DNA of 32,597 nt. It comes from Nitriliruptorales bacterium (GTDB taxonomy: Bacteria; Actinomycetota; Nitriliruptoria; Euzebyales; Egibacteraceae). The stretch lies in assembly GCA_007119305.1 (NCBI GenBank), contig SKPY01000133.1:1-32597 (forward strand), in the 5' to 3' direction. Positions 17,173 to 25,620 of this stretch are shown piece by piece (within the stretch, counting starts at the first letter, position 1; every line of letters starts with the position of its first letter). Both the position numbers and the translations under genes were made by a program. Below the pieces are notes generated by a model. The model was not told the DNA's origin and made no database searches. It saw only the letters and a program-made list of their open reading frames with translations.

Positions 17173-18035
17173 ACTGCCACCTTCCCCAAGATCCCCTGCG
17201 GGCGGACCGCGAGCACGGTGATCATCAACCCGAAGACGAGCACCGCGGCGAATGACGACGCGTATGCCAGAGCGTAGTTCGACACCATGGCAACGAGCAC
17301 CGCCCCGAGGGCCGCGCCGCCCACGCTGCCCATGCCACCGACGATGATGACGACCAGAGAGAAGAGCAGGAACTGCATGTCGACGCCTGGCGCCAGGGAG
17401 AACGCAGCGCCCCCGATTGCCCCGGAGAGGCCGGCGAGCGCGGCACCGAGGAGGAACACGGCCACGAATACGAGCCGGATGTTGATCCCCGACGCGGACA
17501 CCATCTCCCGGTCGTCCACGCCCGCCCGCACGATCATGCCGAAGCGGGTACGGCTGAGCAGGAGCCAGAGCCCGATGCCCACCGCAACGGCGATGCCGAC
17601 GATGGTCAGCCGGTACGCAGGATAGTTGATGCCGAGCAAGGGAACCGGCACGGCGGTGCGCAGCGGCTCAGGTGTCGGGATGCTGTGTGCCACCCCCCCG
17701 AAGTAGGCCAGCATCTGGTCGGCGCCGATCAGTGAGACACCGATGGTGACGAGGGCGACGCGCATGTCGTCGCGCTCGATGGTGCGGAGCAGCCCCTGGT
17801 GCAGGACGAGCCCCACCACCCCGATGAGGAGCGCGGCGACAAGGGCTCCGAGCATGAAGCTGTCCGTTGCGCGGATGACCGTCCACGCCACGTAGCCCCC
17901 GAGCAGGTACAGCGTGCCGTGCGCCAGGTTGACGATGCGCATGAGGCCGAAGATCAGCGTGAGCCCACTGGCCACGAGGAAGTACAAGCCGGCCAGCGTG
18001 AGTCCGTTCAAGCCCACGGTGAAGAACTGGCGCAT
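17169..18035 (-). CDS. livH: Branched-chain amino acid-type ABC transporter permease (LivH-like)
   Basis: GLNGLTLAGLYFLVASGLTLIFGLMRIVNLAHGTLYLLGGYVA, RAGVDDREMVSASGINIRLVF, VIIVGGMGSVGGAALGAVLV. Start MRQFFTVG at 18035. Confidence 0.9.
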   Translation of the reverse strand: MRQFFTVGLNGLTLAGLYFLVASGLTLIFGLMRIVNLAHGTLYLLGGYVAWTVIRATDSFMLGALVAALLIGVVGLVLHQGLLRTIERDDMRVALVTIGVSLIGADQMLAYFGGVAHSIPTPEPLRTAVPVPLLGINYPAYRLTIVGIAVAVGIGLWLLLSRTRFGMIVRAGVDDREMVSASGINIRLVFVAVFLLGAALAGLSGAIGGAAFSLAPGVDMQFLLFSLVVIIVGGMGSVGGAALGAVLVAMVSNYALAYASSFAAVLVFGLMITVLAVRPQGILGKVAV

Positions 18036-18323
18036 GCTCTCTCTCACTCGTCGGTACGGGCACGAGCCCCGCCGGCGGAACGCGCCGACGGTCCAGCACC
18101 GCTCTGCCGGCGGGTTGTGGGCTCCGGTGGAAACGGCAAGCGTTCTGCATCGTGGACGAACGGGTCCGCTCCACGGAGCCAATGAGCAGCATAGTAGGCA
18201 GGGCCATGCCGCCTGACAAGGGGACGGGCCGATTTTCTTCCCGAGCCCGCCATCGGGCAATCAGTTCGATGGGCAGCAAGTCGTCCGCATCACGGAAAGA
18301 TGCTCCCGCGATGCGGATGGGGC

Positions 18324-18353
18324 TTGACCGTGGCTGGCGCGAAACCGTAGGGT
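18324..18353 (+). promoter_or_regulatory. Putative sigma70-type promoter of the molybdenum hydroxylase operon
   Basis: TTGACC-N18-TAGGGT in the divergent intergenic region. Confidence 0.35.
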
Positions 18354-18419
18354 CTGTCAACGGCCGAGAGCGGCCTACCGAAGCGTCTGGGACAAGTGAC
18401 GAGTATAGGGGTTGTGCAC

Positions 18420-19211
18420 ATGACTGCCGCGTCAACCGCCTCTGCGGAAGTTCTCATCCCGTCCTCACCCTCCGAGGCCATCGAAGCCTTCGGCGACGGG
18501 GACGGGATCGTCGTCATCGGCGGCGGGACGATCCTGATGCCCGAGATCGTCGCGGGCCGCCTCGTCCCCGAACGAGCCCTGCTCCTGAGCCGTGCCGGGC
18601 TCGACGCGATCATTCGGGAGGGTGGCACGGTCCGGATCGGAGCTGGCACCACCCTCGAGGCCGTGGCTGCCGAGGCGCCCGAACCGCTCGCGACGGCAGC
18701 CCGCCAGCTCGCCGACCCCGAGGTGCGGCGGCAGGCCACCCTCGGCGGCAACATCTCCACCATCAGCGACGGGGACCTCCAGGCGGTGCTGCTGGCGCTG
18801 GACGCGACAGTCCGTCATACCGGCTCAGGCGGTGAGCGTACCGAGCCCGTCGCTTCCTACCTCCGCCGTTTCGGCGGTGACGACGAGCGGCTCGCCCTCG
18901 AGTTCGGCTTCGACGAGCCCGAGGCAGGCAGCTACACACGGCTCGACCGGCCACACGCGCACCCGTATACGTACATGGCCGTCACCGCCGTGCGCGCCGG
19001 CAGCGCCACGAAGGTCGCGGCCAAGGGGGCCAGCCCCGGCTGCAGCCGGCTGCCCGCGGTCGAGCAAGCGCTGGCGGACGGTGCGAGCCCCGAGGACGCG
19101 GCCGCACGGGCGCTGGACGATGCCGAGCCCTTCGACGACGCGCTCGCGTCGGCCTGGTACCGCAGCCGGGTCCTGCCCACGCTCGTCGCGCGCGCCCTGG
19201 CAGATCTCTAG
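18420..19211 (+). CDS. Molybdenum hydroxylase FAD-binding (medium) subunit, CoxM/XdhB-like
   Basis: IVVIGGGTILMPEIVAGRLVP, VRIGAGTTLEAVA, RQATLGGNIST. GTG at 18396 is an alternative start. Confidence 0.88.
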   Translation: MTAASTASAEVLIPSSPSEAIEAFGDGDGIVVIGGGTILMPEIVAGRLVPERALLLSRAGLDAIIREGGTVRIGAGTTLEAVAAEAPEPLATAARQLADPEVRRQATLGGNISTISDGDLQAVLLALDATVRHTGSGGERTEPVASYLRRFGGDDERLALEFGFDEPEAGSYTRLDRPHAHPYTYMAVTAVRAGSATKVAAKGASPGCSRLPAVEQALADGASPEDAAARALDDAEPFDDALASAWYRSRVLPTLVARALADL

Positions 19212-19229
19212 GACCGAAAGGACGGATGC

Positions 19230-19769
19230 ATGAGACTCATGGTCAACGGAGCTGAGCAGGAAGTCGACAGCGGACCGCTTGCCTCACTCCTTCATGTGCT
19301 CCGCGAGGAGCTCGACATCACGAGCCCGAAGGCCGGCTGCCAGCAGGGTGGCTGCGGTGCCTGCACCGTGCTTGTCGACGGTAAGCCGCAGCGCTCGTGT
19401 CTGACGCCGTTGGCAAGCGTCGAGGGCGCGATGATCACCACCGTCGAGGGGCTGGGCGATGCAGGCGAGCTGACCGCCGTGCAGCAGGCGTTCTACGCCA
19501 AGTACGGGGCCCAGTGTGGCTACTGCACGTCCGGCATGATGCTCGCCGCGACCGCCCTCATCGACGCGACCAACGGCGACGGCGTCACACGGCAGGAGAT
19601 CGAAGAGGTCATGGGCGGTCACCTCTGCCGCTGCACCGGGTACGTCAAGATCATCGAGGCGGTCGAAGCGGCCAGCCGCGGTGAAACGTTCGACCTCGAG
19701 GAGCTCCGCAGGGCCGGCACCGCCGGCGGGGAGGAGACCATGATCCTCGACACCGGAGGACAGTCATGA
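19230..19769 (+). CDS. Molybdenum hydroxylase 2Fe-2S (small) subunit, CoxS-like
   Basis: KAGCQQGGCGACTVLVDGKPQRSCLTP, and QCGYCTSGMMLAA...GHLCRCTGYVKIIEAV. Confidence 0.95.
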   Translation: MRLMVNGAEQEVDSGPLASLLHVLREELDITSPKAGCQQGGCGACTVLVDGKPQRSCLTPLASVEGAMITTVEGLGDAGELTAVQQAFYAKYGAQCGYCTSGMMLAATALIDATNGDGVTRQEIEEVMGGHLCRCTGYVKIIEAVEAASRGETFDLEELRRAGTAGGEETMILDTGGQS

Positions 19770-21139
19770 AGGCCGTTGGCGCACGCTTCCCACGCTACGA
19801 CGGACTGCTGCATGTGACGGGACGCACCCGGTACGTCGACGACTTCAAGGTGCCCGGCATGCTGTGGTGCCGGACGTTGCGGTCGTCCATCGACTCGGGG
19901 CGGATCACCCGACTCGACACCTCTCGGGCCGAAGCCCTCGACGGCGTCTACGCCGTGCTCACCCACGAAGATCCGGACCGCAACGTCGTCGGGCACCTCG
20001 AGGACCTGGGCGTGCCGCCGGACATGCCGCTGCTCGCGGAGGACGAGGTTCGTCACAAGGGCCAGCTCATCGCTGCCGTGGCCGCGGAGAGCGAGGAGCG
20101 CGCGCAGCAAGCCGTCGACATGATCGAGGTGGACTACGAGGAGCGTCAGCCGTTCCTGGACATCCGGAAGGCGTTCGACCCGGACCAGCCGCAGGTCACA
20201 CCCGACGGCAACGTCTACTTCTACGACCCCTACGACCACTGCCGGGTGCGCAAGGGCGACGTCGACTGGGCCTTTGAGCAGGCCGACGTGATCGTGAAGG
20301 GCTGCTACCGGCCGCAGGCCATCGAGCAGGCACCGATCGAGACGCAGGCGGCGCTTGCGATCCCGGAGGCGGACGGCAAGATGACCGTCCACTCGACGAC
20401 GCAGGCCATGTACTTCTCCATGGGCATCGTCGCGAAGTTCCTGGGCGTATCACTGAACCAGATCAAGTTCGTCGGCGGCACCGTTGGTGGCGGGTTCGGT
20501 GGCAAGGTCGACACCGCCGTCGAGCCGATTGCAGCGCTCTTGGCGCGCAAGGCCCGCCGCCCGGTCAAGTACCGCAGCACCCGAGAGGAGGAGTTCCTGG
20601 CGCTGTGGACCCGGGCGCCGTGGCACATCGAGATCGCCGACGCGGTGTCCCGCGATGGCTGGATCCTCGGGCGGCGCACGCTCACGCTGCACGACGCGGG
20701 GGCGTACACGGGCTTTTCGGCCTACGGGGCGATGAAGCATCTCCACCACTCGGCCGGCGCGTACACGATCCCGAACGTGTTCATGAACTCCTACGTCGTC
20801 TACACCAATCACGTGCCGACGTCGGCGATGCGTGGGTTCGGTGTCACCTCGGTCTCGTTCGCGGTGGAGACCCACATGAACCGCATCGCGGGGGAACTCG
20901 GGATCAGCCCCTGGGAGCTGCGGCTTAAGAACGGCAACCGGATCGGGGACCTGACACCGACCCGCGTGAAGCTCGAGGACCCCTCGACGGTGCCGACCAT
21001 CCTGGCATGCGCCGACGCGGCGGGCGTCGAGCTGCCCTCGGAGTACGCGCAGATGACACCCGGGGAGCGCTCCGGGGAGCTGCTCCCGGAACACCTCGAG
21101 GACCAGTTGGGCAAGGCTGACGCGTGGAGGAACCGCTGA
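19766..21139 (+). CDS. Molybdopterin-binding subunit, N-terminal half
   Basis: GRTRYVDDFKVPGMLWCRTLRS, GGTVGGGFGGK, SAMRGFGVTSVSFAVE. ATGA overlap with the 2Fe-2S gene. Ends mid-subunit. Confidence 0.9.
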   Translation: MKAVGARFPRYDGLLHVTGRTRYVDDFKVPGMLWCRTLRSSIDSGRITRLDTSRAEALDGVYAVLTHEDPDRNVVGHLEDLGVPPDMPLLAEDEVRHKGQLIAAVAAESEERAQQAVDMIEVDYEERQPFLDIRKAFDPDQPQVTPDGNVYFYDPYDHCRVRKGDVDWAFEQADVIVKGCYRPQAIEQAPIETQAALAIPEADGKMTVHSTTQAMYFSMGIVAKFLGVSLNQIKFVGGTVGGGFGGKVDTAVEPIAALLARKARRPVKYRSTREEEFLALWTRAPWHIEIADAVSRDGWILGRRTLTLHDAGAYTGFSAYGAMKHLHHSAGAYTIPNVFMNSYVVYTNHVPTSAMRGFGVTSVSFAVETHMNRIAGELGISPWELRLKNGNRIGDLTPTRVKLEDPSTVPTILACADAAGVELPSEYAQMTPGERSGELLPEHLEDQLGKADAWRNR

Positions 21140-22332
21140 TGAGGCACCGTGGACGCGGCTTGGCCGCGATCGAGTACCCGACCGGGATGAACCTGGGCGG
21201 TGACCCGAGCCAGGCTTGGATCAAGATCAAGCCGGACGGGCGCGTGGACGTCTTCGCGGGCACGGTCGACATCGGCCAGGGGTCGAGGACCGTGCACACG
21301 CAGATCGTTGCCGACGCGCTCGGCGTGCCCTACGACTGGGTCACGATGGACGTGTCGAACACGGATTCCTCACCGCTGTGCACCGGCACGTTCGCCTCCC
21401 GCGGCACCTTCATCGGCGGCAACGCGGTGCGCGTGGCCGCGGAGAAGACCCGGGAGGCCCTGCTCGCCATCGCCGCCCAGGAGATGGAGGTCGACCCCAA
21501 CGACCTCGAGGTCGTAGACGGAGAGGTGCGGGTCAAGGGGACCCCGACCCAGAAGCTGGGCGTGGACGAGGTCGCCGGTGCCGCGACCTACGCCTACGGC
21601 ACCATCGTCACCGGCTCTGGCGGCTGGATGAAGCCCGCCTCGGAGCCCGATCCCGAGACCGGCGAGTGCGACCCGCATGCCGCGATCTCCTACGCCGCCT
21701 GCGTCGCTGAGGTCGAGGTCGACGACGAGACCGGCGAGGTCGTCGTCACGAAGCTCATCCAGGCCTACGACGTCGGGAAGGCCATCAACCCTACGATGGT
21801 CGAGGGGCAGATCGAGGGCGGCGGTGCGATGGGCATCGGCCTCGGCCTCCTCGAGCAGGCCTACCCCTACTACCCAACGCTTGAGCACCGTGGTGACCGG
21901 TTCGGCCACTACCTGATGCCGGCACTGAAGGACACGCCCGAGTACGTCAACCTCATCATCGAGAACCCCTCGGCGGACGGCCCGTTCGGCGCGAAGGCCA
22001 TCGGCGAGATGGCGAACAACGCACAGCCGCCGGCGATCGGCGCAGCGATCCACGACGCCGTCGGCGTGTGGATCACGGAGATGCCAGCAACGCCGGAGCG
22101 GGTGCTCCGTGCCCTTGATGAGAGGGAGCAGCGCGCACCTCGCCGGGACGGCAAGTGGCTCATCTTCGACGACGATATCTCCATCACGGCCGTCTCGAGC
22201 AACGGCGGCGACGGCTTCATCCACGTGTCGCTGCCTGCAGCCGATGTGAGCGGGAGCGGAGGCGGAGGCGCCGCCGGCCCCAGGCGCCCTGATCCCGGCG
22301 ACCCGGGTGTGGCGCGGGGCAGCCCTGCCTGA
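21139..22332 (+). CDS. Molybdopterin-binding subunit, C-terminal half
   Basis: MRHRGRGLAAIEYPTG, VDIGQGSRTVHTQIVADALG, TGTFASRGTFIGGNAV, PFGAKAIGEMANNAQPPAIGAAIHDAVG. GGAGGA upstream. Start overlaps the previous stop (TGATG). Confidence 0.88.
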   Translation: MRHRGRGLAAIEYPTGMNLGGDPSQAWIKIKPDGRVDVFAGTVDIGQGSRTVHTQIVADALGVPYDWVTMDVSNTDSSPLCTGTFASRGTFIGGNAVRVAAEKTREALLAIAAQEMEVDPNDLEVVDGEVRVKGTPTQKLGVDEVAGAATYAYGTIVTGSGGWMKPASEPDPETGECDPHAAISYAACVAEVEVDDETGEVVVTKLIQAYDVGKAINPTMVEGQIEGGGAMGIGLGLLEQAYPYYPTLEHRGDRFGHYLMPALKDTPEYVNLIIENPSADGPFGAKAIGEMANNAQPPAIGAAIHDAVGVWITEMPATPERVLRALDEREQRAPRRDGKWLIFDDDISITAVSSNGGDGFIHVSLPAADVSGSGGGGAAGPRRPDPGDPGVARGSPA

Positions 22333-22371
22333 TCCTGAAACCGCCAGCGACCCATCGCGTTACGCCGCCAC

Positions 22372-22411
22372 GCGCGTAGAGGCGACCCCCGCAGGTCGCC
22401 TCTCTGCGCGC
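22372..22411. other. Strong intercistronic hairpin between the Mo-subunit and cyclase genes
   Basis: Perfect 10-bp stem AGAGGCGACC (22378-22387), loop CCCGCA, GGTCGCCTCT (22394-22403). Outer GCGCG/CGCGC pairing across a small internal loop. Confidence 0.65.
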
Positions 22412-22441
22412 CGGCCGGCGGGTTCCCAGGAGGTTCCGCCC

Positions 22442-23107
22442 GTGCCGATCATCGATCTCACGCTCCCGTTCGGCCCAGGCACGCCGTCGCCACCATCGGC
22501 CGGTGTCGAGGTCGCAATGGAAAGCTTCCACAGGGGTCCGGGCTTCTGGCAGGCGAGCAGGGTCAACATGCTCCTCCACACCGGATCGCATGTCGACTTC
22601 GCGCGCCACTGCGTCGAGGACGGGGAAACTGCCGCGGATGTCGCGCTCGACCGGGCGTGCGGGGATGCGCTCGTCGTGGACCTCAGTCACGTGGAACCGG
22701 ATCACGCGATCAGCATCGCCGACCTCGAGGAGCACGCCCCCGAGGTCCGGCGGGGCGACATCGTCCTTGTGCGGACGGACTGGAGCGACGAGGCGTGGGG
22801 CGATTTCCCCCGCTACTTCATGGAATCGCCCTACTGCGAGCCCGAGGCGGCGCGGTGGCTCATCGACAAGGGCGCGAAGGCGGTCGGCTTCGACTGCTTC
22901 AGCGAGCACTCTGCCCGGCGCAAGGACTTCACCTCAGAGGAGTTCATCATCCACAAGATCGTCCTGGAGGCGGGGGCCATCCTCATGCAGCACCTCACCA
23001 ACCTGCGTGCGGTGCCGGATGACGACCGGTTCTCGTTCTTCGCCACCTGGCCGAAGATGCGCGAGGCCGAGGGGGCACCGGCAAGGTTCTTCGCTCTCTG
23101 GCCATGA
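22442..23107 (+). CDS. Cyclase family (kynurenine formamidase-like) hydrolase
   Basis: IIDLTLPFGPGTP..., metal-binding LHTGSHVDFARH, GDIVLVRTDW, KAVGFDCFSEHS. GTG start with AGGAGG. Confidence 0.85.
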   Translation: MPIIDLTLPFGPGTPSPPSAGVEVAMESFHRGPGFWQASRVNMLLHTGSHVDFARHCVEDGETAADVALDRACGDALVVDLSHVEPDHAISIADLEEHAPEVRRGDIVLVRTDWSDEAWGDFPRYFMESPYCEPEAARWLIDKGAKAVGFDCFSEHSARRKDFTSEEFIIHKIVLEAGAILMQHLTNLRAVPDDDRFSFFATWPKMREAEGAPARFFALWP

Positions 23108-23143
23108 CCGCCTCGCGCCTGTTCCCCTCGATCGAAGGAGCAC

Positions 23144-23455
23144 ATGATGCTGAAAGTGATCTCGCTGATGAAGCGCCGTGAGGACATGAGCCTCGACGAG
23201 TTCCGCGACTGGGCGACGAAGGAGCACGTCGAGTTCGGCAAGCAGCTCCCCGGCCTGCGTCAGTACCGGATGAGCGTCGTGCTCGCGGACGACCCGAATC
23301 ACCCCTACGACGCGGTGTCGGAGCTCTGGTTCGACGACCAGGACGCCCTGGCCGCCGCCTTTGCGACCGATGCGGGCAAGGCTGCCGGCGAGGACGTGGC
23401 TGCACACACGTCCAACCGGACCCGCTTGATGACCAGCGAGATCGAGGTCATCTGA
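23144..23455 (+). CDS. EthD domain-containing protein
   Basis: MMLKVISLMKRREDMSLDEFRDWATKEHVEFGKQLPGLRQYRMSVV...DAVSELWFDDQDALAAAF. Confidence 0.85.
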   Translation: MMLKVISLMKRREDMSLDEFRDWATKEHVEFGKQLPGLRQYRMSVVLADDPNHPYDAVSELWFDDQDALAAAFATDAGKAAGEDVAAHTSNRTRLMTSEIEVI

Positions 23456-23494
23456 GCCGCCCGACGGCGCCGCCGTATCTCCGAGCAGCCGTCG

Positions 23495-23518
23495 AGGGCC
23501 CGGCACACGCCGGGCCCT
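23495..23518 (+). terminator. Candidate terminator-like hairpin after the EthD gene
   Basis: Perfect 10-bp stem AGGGCCCGGC-ACAC-GCCGGGCCCT, 40 nt after the stop. No strong U tract. Confidence 0.5.
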
Positions 23519-23564
23519 GGGCGTGTTTCCGCAGCTTGCCTCGGCTTGTCCTCCCGCTCGTTTT

Positions 23565-23600
23565 CGTGAACAATCGATGATGCATGATCGTTGCGTCACG
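23565..23600. promoter_or_regulatory. Candidate operator upstream of the second IclR gene
   Basis: Imperfect palindrome AACAATC-N10-GATCGTT (23569-23592), with an outer CGTGA (23565-23569) / TCACG (23596-23600) pair. Confidence 0.4.
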
Positions 23601-23700
23601 CGCTTCTGAGGCGTCACCACACCGCGAAAGACGGCCATGGCCGTCACTCGGGGCCGCTTGGGCAACAATAGATCTGGCGAGCGCATCGGGGAGCCGTCGA

Positions 23701-24479
23701 TGATCCGCATTCTGGAGCACGCGTTCACCCTGTTGGAGTCATTGGTCAACACCGACCATCCGCTGGACACGCAGGAGGCGGCTGCCGTTCTCGACATCTC
23801 CGAGCCCGAAGCCGAGCGCATTCTCGCCACACTCGTGCGCCAGGGGTATGCAGCCCGTGACCCTCAGCGTGGGACGTACGTCCTCGGCTCCCGTTGTTTC
23901 GAGCTGGCGGGGCTCGCCCGCGGGACCCGGGATCTGCGGACCGCAGCGTTGCCGTATCTCGTCGAGCTGAGCCACGGGGTGCACGAGACCGTGCACCTCG
24001 GCATCTACCACGCGAGTGACGTGGTCTACATCGCACAGCTCGAGCGGTCAGATACCGCGGACGGCCCCATCGCTCACATCGGGGTGCGCGCCCCAGGCTT
24101 CTGCGTCTCCGTGGGGCGAGTCCTGCTCGCGTACCAGCCGCCCTACGAGCTCGACCGGGTACTCTCCACCCAGCCGCTGCCGCAGTACACGAGCGACACG
24201 GTGACCAACCGCGACGCCCTGCTCGCGGAGCTGGCAGACACGTGCCGGCGCGGCTATGCCATCAACCGCGGGAGCTGGCGTGAAGGCGTCTGCGGTGTCG
24301 CCGCACCGGTCCGCGACCACTCCGGTGCAGTGGTCGCCGGCGTCGGCTGCTGCGTGCCCCTCGATCGCTTCGATGACGCACCCGACGCGCCCCTGGTGAC
24401 GGCGACCCGCTCGACGGCCGTGCAGATCTCAGCTGCGCTCGGCTACCGGCCGCTCGCGGTGGCCCAGCCGACCGTCTAG
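23701..24479 (+). CDS. IclR family transcriptional regulator
   Basis: ILEHAFTLLESLVNTDHPLDTQEAAAVLDISEPEAERILATLVRQGYAARDPQRGTYVLGSR plus an IclR-type C-terminal domain. Confidence 0.85.
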
Positions 24480-24596
24480 GCACGCTGCTCAGTGCCGGCG
24501 CACTCAGTCCGAACCGCGGATTTCCTTTTCCGACGCTGTTGCCACCGTCCAGCGAGCCGGGGTAGCCTCCTGCGGTTGAAGCGGAGCCGGTTGCAG

Positions 24597-25571
24597 ATGG
24601 ACCGGAAGCCAGCATCCGTACCGCCGCTTCCCCTGACCGACGAGCTTGAACACTGGGGTGTACACATGGGTCTCAAGGCTGATTCCGCGGCGATGCACGA
24701 CCTCGCAGCCCGCGGGGCTGCAGCGCAGCAAGTTGCGAGCGGCTTCACGTTCACTGAGGGGCCGATCTGGTTCGCGGACGGCTCCTACCTGCTGTTCAGC
24801 GACATGCCGGGGGACGTGCGCCGACGCTACGACCCCGGCGAGGGTGTCCGCGAAGTCATGCGGCCGAGCAACAAGGGCAACGGCATGACCATCGACAACG
24901 ACGGCAACCTGATCGTCTGCGAGCACTCGACGAGCTCGGTGGTCCGCGAGCGTCCGGATGGCACCCGCGAGGCGGCGGCCACCCACTACCAGGGGCAGGA
25001 ACTCAACTCGCCCAACGACGTGGTGGTCAAGTCGGACGGCTCCATCTACTTCTCGGACCCGACCTTCGGGCGCATGCCGGGGTTCGGTGTCGAACGCGAG
25101 CAGGAGCTCGACTTCCAGGGGGTGTTTCGGGTCCCGCCTGGCGGTGGCGAGGTCGAGCTCGTCATGGGGGACTTCGAACAGCCCAACGGCCTGTGCTTCT
25201 CACCGGACGAGTCGTTGCTCTACATCAACGACACACCGCGGGCGCACATCCGGGTATTCGATGTCCAGCCCGACGGCTCAGTGACGAACGACCGCGTCTT
25301 CGCGGACGGCATCGGCGACGGTGTCATCGAAAAGGGCGTCGTCGACGGGATGAAGATCGACGAGCACGGCAACGTCTACGTGACCGGCCCGGGGGGCGTG
25401 TGGGTGTTCGATGCACGCGGCAATCGCCTCGGCGTGATCGAGCTACCGGAGAACTGCGCCAATCTGAACTGGGCCGAGGACGGCTGGCAGACCCTTTACT
25501 TCACCGCCTCCACCTCCCTCTACCGCCTCGAAATGCTCGTTGCAGGTAACCGGCTCGGCTATATGCGCTGA
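24597..25571 (+). CDS. SMP-30/gluconolactonase/LRE family protein
   Basis: FTFTEGPIWFADGSYLLFSDMPGDVRRRYDPG, LNSPNDVVVKSDGSIYFSDPTFG, QPNGLCFSPDESLLYINDT, DGMKIDEHGNVYVTGPGGVWVFD. Confidence 0.92.
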   Translation: MDRKPASVPPLPLTDELEHWGVHMGLKADSAAMHDLAARGAAAQQVASGFTFTEGPIWFADGSYLLFSDMPGDVRRRYDPGEGVREVMRPSNKGNGMTIDNDGNLIVCEHSTSSVVRERPDGTREAAATHYQGQELNSPNDVVVKSDGSIYFSDPTFGRMPGFGVEREQELDFQGVFRVPPGGGEVELVMGDFEQPNGLCFSPDESLLYINDTPRAHIRVFDVQPDGSVTNDRVFADGIGDGVIEKGVVDGMKIDEHGNVYVTGPGGVWVFDARGNRLGVIELPENCANLNWAEDGWQTLYFTASTSLYRLEMLVAGNRLGYMR

Positions 25572-25620
25572 CGTCGCCCATACCGTCCCGCGCCCACGTT
25601 CGCAACCAGGAGGAACCGCC

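Noticed and set aside
16213-17277. Plus-strand 354-aa ORF antisense to livM
   Set aside because: Charged His/Glu/Arg-rich translation complementary to transmembrane helices, typical of a shadow frame.
18420-22332. Aerobic CO dehydrogenase (coxMSL)
   Set aside because: Gene order fits, but the large subunit has SAMRGFG and lacks the AYXCSFR-type active-site loop, so CO oxidation is not supported.
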